Of a stretch of DNA of 64,000 nucleotides, positions 9,558 through 20,205 are shown one piece after another. Numbering within the stretch: position 1 is the stretch's first letter; each line of letters starts with the position of its first letter. The notes beneath the pieces were generated by a model. It saw only the letters and a list, made by a program, of their open reading frames with translations. It searched no databases and was not told the DNA's origin. Both the position numbers and the translations under genes were made by a program. This DNA is from Aliidiomarina sp. GTDB lineage: Bacteria; Pseudomonadota; Gammaproteobacteria; Enterobacterales; Alteromonadaceae. The DNA is taken from contig NZ_JAIUMR010000001.1 in assembly GCF_022565475.1 (NCBI RefSeq), positions 186,001 to 250,000 of the forward strand, written 5' to 3'.

Positions 9558-10565
9558 TTAATGATAGCCAACGCCTGCTTTAACTTTGCCGCGGAAAACC
9601 CAATAGGTCCAAGCGGTGTAAACGAGTACAATCGGGATAACAAATAACAAGCCAAGCAACAAGAATAACTGTGACGAGTGCGCCGAAGCCGCATCCCACA
9701 ATGTATAGTTAGGCGGCACAACGTAAGGGAATTTACTCGCCAGTAGTCCCAAGTAAGTAAACAAAAACATGCCCATCGTCGCAACAAAGGGAGAGCCATC
9801 ACGACGCTGTTTGACCGAGCGTAATATCCAACCTGCACATAGCACAGCAAATAATGGCAATAGCCAAATCGCACTGATGCCATTAAACCAACGTTCTTTG
9901 ACGAACGGGTCGACAAACGGTGTCCACACACTGACCAGTGAAAACACGAGCAACACGACAATCAGCAACAGTGGCGTAATTTTGAATGCCCACTGTTGAA
10001 TACTTCCCTCCGACTTCATAATCAACCAAGTCGCACCAAGTAACGCGTATCCCGCCACTAAACCAAAACCAGTTAACAAGGTAAAAGGCGTCAGCCAGTC
10101 GAATGCGCCGCCAACATAGGCCATGTTTTCAACTCGAAAACCCTGAATATAAGCACCAACCACTGCACCTTGAGCAAAAGCGGCGACGGTTGAGCCAATG
10201 GCAAATGACCAATTCCATAAATAGCGCGAGCGCTTCGCCTTAAAGCGAAACTCAAAGGCAATGCCACGGAAGATCAAACCCGCAAGCATCAGAAACACAC
10301 CAATATAGAGCGCTGGCAAAAACACCGCATAGACCAGTGGAAATGCCGCCAGTAAACCTGCGCCGCCAAGAATGAGCCAAGTCTCGTTACCGTCCCATAC
10401 TGGCGCAACTGAGTTCATCATAACATCCCGAGCCTCTTCACTTGGTGCGAATGGAAACAATACACCAAGACCTAAGTCGAAACCGTCCATGAGTACATAC
10501 ATAATGACGCCGAACGCGATGATAGCGGCCCAAATAATGGTTAAATCAAAAACTGGTTCACTCAT
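9558..10565 (-). CDS. cydB: Cytochrome bd-type (CIO-like) quinol oxidase subunit II
   Basis: MSEPVFDLTIIWAAIIAFGVIMYVLMDGFDLGLGVLFPF...VWDGNETWLILGGAGL; start chosen at 10565 (ATGA overlap with subunit I). Confidence 0.92.
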   Translation of the reverse strand: MSEPVFDLTIIWAAIIAFGVIMYVLMDGFDLGLGVLFPFAPSEEARDVMMNSVAPVWDGNETWLILGGAGLLAAFPLVYAVFLPALYIGVFLMLAGLIFRGIAFEFRFKAKRSRYLWNWSFAIGSTVAAFAQGAVVGAYIQGFRVENMAYVGGAFDWLTPFTLLTGFGLVAGYALLGATWLIMKSEGSIQQWAFKITPLLLIVVLLVFSLVSVWTPFVDPFVKERWFNGISAIWLLPLFAVLCAGWILRSVKQRRDGSPFVATMGMFLFTYLGLLASKFPYVVPPNYTLWDAASAHSSQLFLLLGLLFVIPIVLVYTAWTYWVFRGKVKAGVGYH

Positions 10566-11968
10566 GACTGTTGCTCCTCTTCTTCCCAAGACGCACTAGC
10601 TGCAGAAAATGGCCGCTTCGCACGTTGTGACGGGCTTGCTGTGGTCATTTCATGCTCAGGGGCGAGGCCAACACGTAAGACCCGCATGAGGTAATACAAA
10701 CCCGCGGCAAATACAATTGAGTAAACGATGATATAGCCAATCAAAGTAAACAACGCCATACCACCGGTCAGTGATGGTGTGAGTCCTTCTGCATGGGTCA
10801 TCACTTCATAAATTAACCACGGTGCACGACCGACTTCAGTGACAAACCAGCCAGCCAATACAGCAATGAACGGCGTCACCGCCATTAAGCGCAATCCTTG
10901 CAAGAACCAGCGAGTTCTTGTGTAGGCTTGTCGGCGGCGTAAGACTAAGCCAGCGATAGCAAAAACTAACATCAATACACCAATGCCGACCATAATACGG
11001 AATGCCCAAAAAACAATCGCAACGGGTGGTTGCTCCTCCCGTGGAACTTCATTTAGACCCTGCACTTCACCGTCCCAGTCATGGGTCAGGATATAGCTGG
11101 CAAGCCGCGGAATACCGACCTCGAAATGATTGGTTTGTGCCTCTTGATCCGGCCACGCGAATAGCAACAGTGGTGCCCCACGTTGCGTTTCCCAGACACC
11201 TTCCATAGCCGCAACTTTAGTGGGTTGGTGCGCAAAAGTATTCAGCCCGTGAATATCACCAACGATAACTTGTGCGGGAGCAGCAAACAAAATTAACCAA
11301 AGCGACATCGACAATGCCCGTTTATGGACATCGGCGTCTTTATTGCGAAGCAGGTACCAAGCACTCACACCGGCGACCACAAAGGCACCGGTTAAAAATG
11401 AGGCTAAGCCCATATGGAAGAAACGCGGGGCTAAGCTTGCATTAAATATGGCCTCGCTCCAGCTGGTTACATAGACCAAACCATCGCGGATCTCGAAACC
11501 CGCGGGTGTCTGCATCCAACTGTTCGCTGATAAAATCCAAAACGAAGAAATAAAGGTACCTGTTGCCACCATGACTGCGGAGAAAAAGTGAATACCCTGG
11601 GGTACCTTGCCACGGCCAAAAAGCAACACGCCTAAAAACGCTGCTTCGAGGAAAAATGCTGTAATCACCTCATAACTAAGCACCGGTCCAAGGAAGTTGG
11701 CGCCAGCGTAGGCAAAATTACTCCAGTTCGTACCGAACTGAAAGGCCATCACAATGCCTGACACCACGCCCATGCCAAAGACCACGGCAAAGACCTGAAT
11801 CCAGAACCGCGATAGACGTTCCCAAACCGGGTTTTGCGTGCGCCATGACAGGCCTTCCAAGAGCGCGATAAATGAGGCTAAACCAATAGTAAATACAGGA
11901 AATATCGCATGAAAGGACACGACAAACGCAAACTGAATTCGTGAGAGAATGAGCGGATCAAGATCCAT
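10562..11968 (-). CDS. cydA: Cytochrome bd-type (CIO-like, short Q-loop) quinol oxidase subunit I
   Basis: LSRIQFAFVVSFHAIFPVFTIGLAS...VFGMGVVSGIVMAFQFGTNW...SNSWMQTPAGFEI; 468 aa, CioA-like. Confidence 0.93.
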   Translation of the reverse strand: MDLDPLILSRIQFAFVVSFHAIFPVFTIGLASFIALLEGLSWRTQNPVWERLSRFWIQVFAVVFGMGVVSGIVMAFQFGTNWSNFAYAGANFLGPVLSYEVITAFFLEAAFLGVLLFGRGKVPQGIHFFSAVMVATGTFISSFWILSANSWMQTPAGFEIRDGLVYVTSWSEAIFNASLAPRFFHMGLASFLTGAFVVAGVSAWYLLRNKDADVHKRALSMSLWLILFAAPAQVIVGDIHGLNTFAHQPTKVAAMEGVWETQRGAPLLLFAWPDQEAQTNHFEVGIPRLASYILTHDWDGEVQGLNEVPREEQPPVAIVFWAFRIMVGIGVLMLVFAIAGLVLRRRQAYTRTRWFLQGLRLMAVTPFIAVLAGWFVTEVGRAPWLIYEVMTHAEGLTPSLTGGMALFTLIGYIIVYSIVFAAGLYYLMRVLRVGLAPEHEMTTASPSQRAKRPFSAASASWEEEEQQS

Positions 11969-12147
11969 CGTTAACTCCTATGAACAGAGAACTATCGCTA
12001 ATTAGGTATCTTCATACTATACGCCCATTTAGAGAGAAACAAATAGGTTCTTGATGTGACAAATTAACTCAATGCGCATGGTTTAATCAGCCACTTTTGC
12101 TAGAATCGTGCTACTCATTTAGCGTATCACGCACAAGGAATGTTTCG

Positions 12148-13317
12148 ATGAAATTATTGCACACGTCTGATTGGCATCTCGGTCGCATTTTTAACCAACA
12201 TTCTTTGCTTGACGATCAAGCTTATGTTTTGTCTCAGATTATTGAGCAAGCACGGGAACACCAAGTGGATGCGGTCATCGTCGCCGGTGATATTTATGAT
12301 CGCGCCCTTCCACCCACGGATGCAGTCAAGTTACTCGACCAGACCTTAAACACGTTTATTCATGAATTAAGGATTCCGGTGATTATGATTTCCGGTAACC
12401 ACGACGGCGCGCAACGATTAGGGTTTGCCGCGAACCTTTTAAAACAAAGTGGCTTACACCTATTTACCTCATTTGACGATTTACTCAACCCTGTGGTGCT
12501 TCCCGCCGCATTTGGCCAACTGGTCATTTGGGGCATTCCATATTGTGATCCAGAGTCCGTCAATGATTACTTTGACGTTAAGGTCGTCGATCATCAAGGT
12601 GCTCAAGAACTCGTGACCAGTTTGCTCAAACAACATATCACTGAGAACTATGGCGATAACTGTGCCCACGTGGTGGTTAGTCACAGCTTTATAGCCGGTG
12701 CGAGTACCAGCGAATCGGAACGGCCATTAAGTATTGGAGGCGCCGAATGTGTCGACGCCGATTTATTCAAAGACTTCGCCTACACTGCGCTGGGTCACCT
12801 GCATCAAGCTCAGTTCAAGGGCTATGCACATGTTCGTTATAGTGGCTCGCCGCTGAAATACAGCTTTTCCGAAGTCAATCAGAAGAAATCGACAACGTTA
12901 GTGTCTTTTCAAGCCGACCAAAGTTGTAAGTGTACCCTATTGCCACTCCAGCCTCGCCGTGATGTCCGAGTTATTGAAGGGGCATTTGACGACATTCTCG
13001 CCGCTGGTGCAGAAGATCCGCATCGGCACGATTATGTGCACATTACCATCACCGACAAAGAAGCAATTCTTGATCCGCTCGCACGCCTACGGAATGCCTA
13101 TCCGAATATCTTGGGCTTTAGTAAAGCCACGCTCGAGCGTGGCCACAATAACCATCGGCAAACCCGTGAACAGTTAGCCCGCCCTCATTTGGACATCATC
13201 GCCGACTTTTACAAAAACATGAAAGGTGAAACACTCAATAACGAGCAGCGCCAGCTACTCGCAGACCTCTTGGATGAAATGAATAAGGCCGAGCCAGAGA
13301 TGAGGGGCACGCGATGA
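12148..13317 (+). CDS. sbcD: Exonuclease subunit SbcD
   Basis: MKLLHTSDWHLGRIF...VIVAGDIYDRALPP...ISGNHDGAQRL phosphoesterase motifs; start chosen at 12148, downstream of the track start at 12097. Confidence 0.93.
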   Translation: MKLLHTSDWHLGRIFNQHSLLDDQAYVLSQIIEQAREHQVDAVIVAGDIYDRALPPTDAVKLLDQTLNTFIHELRIPVIMISGNHDGAQRLGFAANLLKQSGLHLFTSFDDLLNPVVLPAAFGQLVIWGIPYCDPESVNDYFDVKVVDHQGAQELVTSLLKQHITENYGDNCAHVVVSHSFIAGASTSESERPLSIGGAECVDADLFKDFAYTALGHLHQAQFKGYAHVRYSGSPLKYSFSEVNQKKSTTLVSFQADQSCKCTLLPLQPRRDVRVIEGAFDDILAAGAEDPHRHDYVHITITDKEAILDPLARLRNAYPNILGFSKATLERGHNNHRQTREQLARPHLDIIADFYKNMKGETLNNEQRQLLADLLDEMNKAEPEMRGTR

Positions 13318-16300
13318 AGTCACTTTTTTTGCAGATGACCGCGTTCGGGCCTTTTGCCGCGACTCAGTCCATCCATTTCACCGATCTCGGTGACAACCCA
13401 CTGTTCCTCATCAATGGTCCAACGGGTGCAGGAAAAACAAGCATTCTCGACGCAATCGCTTTTGCATTATATGGAAAAACCACCGGCGATCGCAGTGCTG
13501 ATGCGATGCGTTGTCACCATGCGGCGAATGATGTAGAAACAGAAGTGATATTTATTTTCGCACTCGCTGATAAAATTTATCGCGTCGATCGCAAACCAAC
13601 TCAAACCACCAAAGCAAAACGTGGCGATGGTCTAACCACGCGACAAGCGAGTGCGAACTTATATCAAGTTACAGCAGAGTCCGGCCACTCCCCTTTAAGC
13701 TGGCCGACCACACTATTGAGCTCGAGTTCGGTGACGCAAGCCAACGCCAAAGTCGAACAACTTATTGGACTTAACGACAGTCAATTTCGCCAAGTTGTAG
13801 TGTTACCGCAGGGGCAATTCCGCGAGCTCCTGGTTGCGAACTCGCAAAGCCGTGAGACCATACTTGCGAGTCTTTTCCAAACCGAAACCTTTAAACGAAT
13901 CGAAGAGGCTGTGACTTAACGCGCCAAATCAGTGAACAACGATTACCAGCGCCTCAAGCAAAATCTAACCAGCCTGATTACTGAAATCGGTTATGAGACC
14001 ATCGAACAGCTTGACGCTGCTATCGTTGAGGAAAAAGTCCCGCTGAAACAGGCGAACGAAGAGCTAAAGGCAGTAAAGAGCGCCCATGACCAAGCAAAAT
14101 CGGCGTTAACTCGCGCAGAAGAATTACAAAAACGTTTCTTGAATTTACGGGCGAGTCAGCAACAGTTGACGGAACTCGACCAACAACGCGAACAGATTGC
14201 CGAGTTCGAACGACAACTCGCTGAATATGAGAAAGCAAACAAATTACGACAAGCGTGGAACGATTTGGAGAAAGCAGAGCAACAGTTGAACACGCGAAAA
14301 CTCGCCGACAATGAAGCAGTCCATGCGCGTCAGCAATCGTTGCAATTACTCGAGGACGCTCGCGCCCGTGCTCTTGACGTTGTCGAGCATCCGCACCATA
14401 TTGAGCAGCTGGCTGCTGAAATTAGCCAATTGAACACACATCTAAAGCAGCTTGAGCAGCTGCACTTATTACAGCAGCAACGAGCCAATACCAGTGCTGC
14501 GCGCCAGCAGATTGCTGCGCAACTCACGCAATCAAACCAGCAGAAAGCCCAGCTACGCGACGCCTACGATAGCGCTGAAAAAGAGCTCGAGCGCCTCCAA
14601 CAAACGGTTGACCAACACGTTAATATCGATGCCATGCGAACCAAGCTCGCCCAACAAATAAAACTGGCAAAAAGTGTTCAAACCCTCAGTGAACGTCGCA
14701 AAAGTACTACTCAGGACATAGAAAAAATCACAGTCGATTTGCAGACGGCAGAGAAAGAACTTAACGCTGCCATACAACAAAGTAAAACCTTGCAGTTACA
14801 GTGGTACACAGAACAAGCCAGTGTCCTCGCCCATGAATTACAACCGGGGCAACCCTGTATGGTCTGTGGTAGCAAGGACCATCCGCATCCTGCCCTTGCG
14901 CAGGATGTGAATCAACTTGTTAGCCAAGCACAATTAGAACAAGCAGAGATAACCGTGCAATCACGGCGCAAGCAGGTGTACCAGATCGAGCAACAACGAG
15001 CCAGCAAAGTACAGCAATTGGACGAACTCGATGCCCGCAGTGGAGAGCTTATCGACGAGCTTGGTACAGCAGCTGATCGACCTTTACCAACCTTAATGTC
15101 CGAGCTCGAGCAATTGGAGAACACTGAGCGTCAGCAAGTACTCGAACGCGAACGGCACATCAAGTTGGCGAAACGAATCCGAGCGTTACAAAATGAATTG
15201 TCAACGCTACAGCAAGGCGACGAACAACTGCAACAATCGTTACAGCAATATGAGAGCCAAATTGCTGGATTTGATGGTCAAATCCGTGTGCTTGATCCCA
15301 ATCAAACTCTTGCCTCAGCGTCCCTTGACTCGTTACAACAACAAATCGACCAACAGCAGAATAAGCGAGAGAAACTGCAACACGAATATAAGAGTACCGA
15401 GCAGCAAGTCCGAGAGCGAGAGCAGCACTATGCCAATGCAGTGAACAGCGCTGATATTGCCAAACGCGAACTCATCACAGCTGAACAGCAATTTAGCCAA
15501 GCTCAAATGCACTGGCAAAGTGAGCTCAATCATTCGACATTTACGGATGTCGCAGCGTTTAAAAAAGCCTTACTAACGCAGGCTGAGGTCGAGCGTATCG
15601 CAATGACTGTGAGCGATTATCAACGTCGGAGAATAACCACAGAAAGTCAGATTGAACAAGAGCAGAAAGCAATAGGAACACAGGTCCAGCCCGATCTCGA
15701 GCAATTGCAATTACAACAAGAAACAGTCGCACAGCAAGAAAGGGAACAACAAGCTGCATTCAATACGCTGACGAAACGGATGAGCATTCTCGAACACGCT
15801 CAACAGAGCTTCCGTAAACGCGAGCGAGCGGCTCAGACCCTCGTCGAGGAATACAAAGTAATCGGCGAACTCGCTCAAACCTTGAGCGGCGACAACGAAT
15901 CTCGAATTAGCTTACAGCGCTTTGTTCTCGCCGTGCTGTTAGATGATGTTCTGCATGAGGCATCGGCGCGCCTACAACAAATGACGGCCAATCGATTCAG
16001 TCTGATTCGTGGCCAGGATGTCGGGGATCGCCGTAAACATAGTGGACTTGACCTCATGATCAACGACAGTTATACCGGCCAAGAACGTGAGGTCAACACC
16101 CTATCGGGAGGTGAAAGTTTCATGGCTGCATTGGCGTTAGCGCTCGGTCTTTCCGACGTGGTGCAAAGCTATGCGGGTGGTATTCGCATTGAAACACTCT
16201 TCATTGACGAAGGCTTCGGTAGCCTCGACAGTGAGGCACTGGACTTAGCAATTGACGTCTTGGCAAGCCTACGTGCCAGCGGACGCACGATTGGTATTAT

Positions 16301-16388
16301 TTCGCATGTGCATGAACTTAAACAGCGTATTCACAAGCGGATTGACGTCGTCCGTGAAGCAAACGGTAGCTATCTCAAAATGAGGTAA
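13314..16388 (+). pseudogene. sbcC: Exonuclease subunit SbcC, interrupted by an in-frame TAA at 13917-13919
   Basis: ORFs 13314-13919 (Walker A GPTGAGKTS, Q-loop) and 13932-16388 (coiled coil, CxxC zinc hook QPCMVCGS, signature LSGGE, Walker B FIDEGFGSLD) are in the same frame, separated only by one TAA. Confidence 0.85.
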
Positions 16389-16874
16389 CTACGAGCTCGG
16401 TGAAACCTGTTCGTGCTCAGGGGGTGTAATCTTATATTCCTGCCACAACTGGATTGGATTACCCTCTGGGTCCTCTAGCCGTGCAAAGCGACCGTTAGGG
16501 TAAGTATTCGGATCAACATCAACCTCAATACCAGCGGCCTGCAATTGAGCGACCATCGCATCTAAATCACGTACCCGAAAATTAATCATCCACTGTTGTT
16601 CCGGATCGCCAAAATAGGTAGAACTCTGAGCAAAGACGCCAAATATGGTCGTGCCGCCTTGTTGTTGCCAAGGCTCTTCCTCATAAGTACTTGGCGTACG
16701 CTTCACGCCGAGATGTTCCTCATACCATGCAATCAAAGCTTGCTGGTCATTTGCTTTAAAGAAAAAGCCACCAAAACCCAGAACGTGCTCGCGTTCAGCA
16801 GCGAGTGACGGTGTACTTGCTAGCAAACATAGCAACAAACCCAATAAAGTTTTCATCATGCAATTATCCTTCAC
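16389..16874 (-). CDS. VOC/glyoxalase-family protein with signal peptide
   Basis: Secretion signal (MMKTLLGLLLCLLASTPSLAA) followed by HVLGFGGFFFKANDQQALIAWYEEHLGVK...RLEDPEGNPIQLWQ. Confidence 0.85.
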   Translation of the reverse strand: MKDNCMMKTLLGLLLCLLASTPSLAAEREHVLGFGGFFFKANDQQALIAWYEEHLGVKRTPSTYEEEPWQQQGGTTIFGVFAQSSTYFGDPEQQWMINFRVRDLDAMVAQLQAAGIEVDVDPNTYPNGRFARLEDPEGNPIQLWQEYKITPPEHEQVSPSS

Positions 16875-17368
16875 TCAACAGAGGATTTTTTACCTTCCAC
16901 AAACGTATTCTGTACCCTTTTCGACAGCAATAAATAGGGAATCCAAATACATGCCGTGATGAGTAACCGGACTAAATCAATCCATGTTGCCCTTTCGACT
17001 AACGGTTGTTCACCAAACAAAAGGCTAACCATCCAACTATCGACTAACACATAAACAATCGAAACACTTAAAACCGTGATGTAGACCCGAGGAAACCAAT
17101 GATGCTTACTGAAAAATAGATAAATTAAATACAGCGAAGCAATTAACATGGCGAAATGATAAAACATTTCAAAACGCACAATAGTCAGCCACCACGGATG
17201 ATAAAACTCAGAGCCAGGTGTCGTGAACTGTTCAACATCGATACTCGATAACAACGCGTTGAACATCGGCAAGTCGACCGAGAGCAAACGTATGGGTGTT
17301 AAGAACAAACCCAATGCCAGCAACAGCAGCCATCCACCAAGTCCCTTTACTTCTTTTTCATCGGCCAT
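16871..17368 (-). CDS. DUF2569-like integral membrane protein
   Basis: KGLGGWLLLLALGLFLTPIRL start and four hydrophobic segments. Confidence 0.7.
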   Translation of the reverse strand: MADEKEVKGLGGWLLLLALGLFLTPIRLLSVDLPMFNALLSSIDVEQFTTPGSEFYHPWWLTIVRFEMFYHFAMLIASLYLIYLFFSKHHWFPRVYITVLSVSIVYVLVDSWMVSLLFGEQPLVERATWIDLVRLLITACIWIPYLLLSKRVQNTFVEGKKSSVE

Positions 17369-17398
17369 GCCGGCAATTCCTTGTTGGTTCGCTATCGA

Positions 17399-17605
17399 TT
17401 ATTCAATAACTTCACGGCGTCGCCGCTGATAGTCTTCATAGGACGGTTCAACTTCGCGAAAGCATTCAGCTTGTTGTGCGGGTGGTAAATGACGGCATTC
17501 ATTGCGTTTACTTTCTTGGGTCACATCGAAGAGTTGTCGACCACTACACCCAGATAATATAACAATAAGACCGACGAAGAACATAACTCGCATAGGTGAC
17601 TCCAC
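17399..17605 (-). CDS. Small putative lipoprotein
   Basis: Short ORF with lipobox-like FVGLIVILSGCSG; same strand and close spacing with neighbours. Confidence 0.5.
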   Translation of the reverse strand: MESPMRVMFFVGLIVILSGCSGRQLFDVTQESKRNECRHLPPAQQAECFREVEPSYEDYQRRRREVIE

Positions 17606-17610
17606 TCAAA

Positions 17611-18006
17611 TTAACGAATATTCTCACTGATTCGGGCTAAACGCGACTGCTCTTCGCGACTCAACGAATCAAACCAAATACACACATAGCTGGCCTGTTC
17701 GTGTGCACTTTCGCGAAACCGCAAGCGAATGTAGCCAAAACCTCGCTGTGCTTGATCAAATTGACCACGCACCTGTTGGCCAGAGGGAAGCTGCAAACAC
17801 GCTGCACCTAACTCATCGCAGGTCACGAGTTCCGGCTGCGGGCGCAATAATAACCAACGCACAACAAGGAAAGCGAGCGACCAAACGACGCCAGCAAAAC
17901 CAATGAAAAGGGTCAACAGAACGCTCACCAGAGCGAGTATGGCTAGTCCGTGGCTAACGTGTGACCGCGATTCTGAGCGGCCTTGCCTAAACTGAAACAC
18001 ATCCAT
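17611..18006 (-). CDS. YgfX/CptA-like membrane protein
   Basis: Two hydrophobic helices and position directly downstream of sdhE, as in E. coli ygfX. Confidence 0.6.
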   Translation of the reverse strand: MDVFQFRQGRSESRSHVSHGLAILALVSVLLTLFIGFAGVVWSLAFLVVRWLLLRPQPELVTCDELGAACLQLPSGQQVRGQFDQAQRGFGYIRLRFRESAHEQASYVCIWFDSLSREEQSRLARISENIR

Positions 18007-18025
18007 GTTGTCTGCTTCACTGACG

Positions 18026-18298
18026 TTAAACTTTAACGCGCTTGAGCATCAGCTCGACCATCGCCGACAACTCAGGATCTGGGCACGGTTTATGGCCCAT
18101 AAACCAAGCGAATAAATCCGGATCGTCGCATGTCAATAAACGTCTGAATACGGCCTGTTGCTGATCATTAAGTTCATCATAAGCTTCTTCCACAAAAGGC
18201 GCAAAAAGCACGTCCAGTTCCAGCATTCCCCGGCGACAGGCCCAACGCATCCGGCGTTTATCCTTCAACGCGTCTTCAGATTGTTTTAAAAACTGCAT
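18026..18298 (-). CDS. sdhE: FAD assembly factor SdhE
   Basis: RMRWACRRGMLELDVLFAPF...LLTCDDPDLFAWFMG is characteristic of SdhE/CptB. Confidence 0.93.
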   Translation of the reverse strand: MQFLKQSEDALKDKRRMRWACRRGMLELDVLFAPFVEEAYDELNDQQQAVFRRLLTCDDPDLFAWFMGHKPCPDPELSAMVELMLKRVKV

Positions 18299-18414
18299 GA
18301 TTCATCCTCTCAGGGTATTTTTTGCGATAGCCGCCATTTTATCAGAGTCTGAGGCCATGATAAGCTTAAAACCTTGAAAAAGTTAGTGGCTGACCCCACC
18401 TTTAAATTAATCGT

Positions 18415-19383
18415 ATGTTCGTGCCATTAAAGAGGTCTTTTGTGTCAATATTCCAGTCCCAAGTTCTTGAACAAGCCGAACCTAGCGTCGTCGCCGATCT
18501 GAATGACTACGGCTTGATCCATGTCGCAGGCCCCGATGCCGACAAATTTCTTCAGGGTCAGCTGACCTGCGACGTCAATGAACTCTCTGATTCTAACTGG
18601 CTCTTTGGTGGACATTGCGATGCAAAAGGTAAGTTATGGAGTATTTTCCGTGCCATTCGTAGTGAGCAAGGTATTTACTTACTCCAGCCGAAAGCAACGA
18701 TCGCTGCTAGTTTAGCGCAGCTCAAGAAATTTGGTGTCTTTAGCAAAGTTGAAATTACTGATGCAAGTGATACACATCGTTGCATTCTCGTCGTTGGTGC
18801 CGATGCTGCAACACGCGTAACCGAATTAACCGGCATTGAATCACAACAACGTCATGACCACGTCAATGACTTGCACGTACTCACAATGACCGACAATGTA
18901 TACTTACTCGTGCTCCCTGCAAGTTTTAAAATTCACGTAAATTTAGTCGGTCCTGAGTGGTGGCATGCGCTTCACATTGAAAAAGGCTGGCCCTGGTTAA
19001 GTCATGAACATGCTAGTGAGTTTATTCCGCAAATGGTCAATCTTGACCGTATCGGTGGTATCAGCTTCAAAAAAGGCTGCTACATTGGTCAGGAAACTGT
19101 TGCGCGTATGCACTATAAAGGTCAAAACAAACGCCGCCTCACAGCACTTGAGGGGCAAGCAGATTCGTTGCCGACGCCAAACGACCAACTTGAAATGCAG
19201 GTTGGTGACAATTGGCGTCGCGCGGGTGCAGTTATCAGCGCAGTGCGTTATGATAACGAAGTCGTAGCAATCCAAGCTGTGCTTCCTGACGATCTCGAAG
19301 CAGGCGCTCGATTGCGAATTAAAGGGCAGGATTCCAGTTCATTCACCCCCTGCCCATCTACAGTTGAAAACGGAACTAAATAA
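18415..19383 (+). CDS. ygfZ: Folate-binding protein YgfZ (alternative GTG start at 18442)
   Basis: KGCYIGQETVARMHYKGQNKRRL motif; divergent from sdhE. Confidence 0.92.
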   Translation: MFVPLKRSFVSIFQSQVLEQAEPSVVADLNDYGLIHVAGPDADKFLQGQLTCDVNELSDSNWLFGGHCDAKGKLWSIFRAIRSEQGIYLLQPKATIAASLAQLKKFGVFSKVEITDASDTHRCILVVGADAATRVTELTGIESQQRHDHVNDLHVLTMTDNVYLLVLPASFKIHVNLVGPEWWHALHIEKGWPWLSHEHASEFIPQMVNLDRIGGISFKKGCYIGQETVARMHYKGQNKRRLTALEGQADSLPTPNDQLEMQVGDNWRRAGAVISAVRYDNEVVAIQAVLPDDLEAGARLRIKGQDSSSFTPCPSTVENGTK

Positions 19384-19868
19384 TGAGTGATACCATTAGT
19401 CAAGATAAAGCAGTCACGATCCATTACGTTGTTAAAAATGGTGACGGCGTAACCTTAGATCAGTCTGCTGAAGAGCGTCCACTAGCGTTTATTTTCGGCC
19501 GCGGTATGTTAATTCCTGGGTTAGAAAAAGCCTTGGAAGGTAAAACTGCAGGCGAAGAGTTGAGCGCAGAAATTCCTGCTGCCGACGCTTATGGCGAGCG
19601 TCACGACGGTTTGGTACAAACGGTTCCGCGTAACCTATTTGGTGACCAAGAAGTTAACCCAGGTATGCAGTTCCGCGCGAGTACGGACAATGGCGAGCAG
19701 TCAGTGATGATTATTGAAGTCACCGACACTGAAGTTACTGTCGATGGTAATCATCCACTAGCCGGTGTTGATTTGAGCTTTGAAGTGACGGTCGTCGACG
19801 TTCGTGAAGCGACGGCAGAAGAACTGTCTCATGGTCATGTTCACGGCCCAGGTGGCGTCGAGCATTAA
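19383..19868 (+). CDS. FKBP-type peptidyl-prolyl isomerase (SlyD-like)
   Basis: VTIHYVVKNGDGVTLDQS..RPLAFIFGRGMLIPGLEKALEGKTAGE with His-containing C-terminus. Confidence 0.88.
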   Translation: MSDTISQDKAVTIHYVVKNGDGVTLDQSAEERPLAFIFGRGMLIPGLEKALEGKTAGEELSAEIPAADAYGERHDGLVQTVPRNLFGDQEVNPGMQFRASTDNGEQSVMIIEVTDTEVTVDGNHPLAGVDLSFEVTVVDVREATAEELSHGHVHGPGGVEH

Positions 19869-20205
19869 TCTTGTGCAGTTCAAGTAAAAACGGCCGGTAA
19901 TCGACTGACATTGCCGGCTATTTTCTTTGGCTGTGACAATTTGCCGCACATAACCCTTCTTTATTTAAATTTTATTATCTTAAAGTTAACAAAACCTCAC
20001 CTTTACCAGACGCTTACCGATAGACCAACTGCCATCAGACTGGGCTTCTCAGCCAGACTTTTATGAATTAATACTTGTTTTTTCCACTTCAGATTGCACT
20101 TATAGGCCATTTCAAACTACACTGCGTATAAATATCCACCATCAAAAGTTTTTCATATCTTACAATCGTTCGTCCCAAGGATAAGGATTTTAGGGGTAGT
20201 GTCGT

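Noticed and set aside
9542-9961. 139-aa ORF inside subunit II of the bd oxidase (same strand, different frame)
   Set aside because: Lies wholly in the confident cydB/cioB gene; no recognisable protein features; shadow ORF.
12040-12075. FNR/ANR-like site (TTGATGTGACAAAT) upstream of the bd oxidase genes
   Set aside because: Only the left half-site matches TTGAT-N4-ATCAA; right half too diverged to call.
13932-16388. Second sbcC ORF as an independent coiled-coil SMC-like gene
   Set aside because: Same frame and continuous with the upstream ATPase half; best explained as one gene with a premature stop.
20040-20205. Possible c-di-GMP riboswitch upstream of the EAL gene
   Set aside because: No recognisable GEMM core sequences; only a weak hairpin near 20030-20060.
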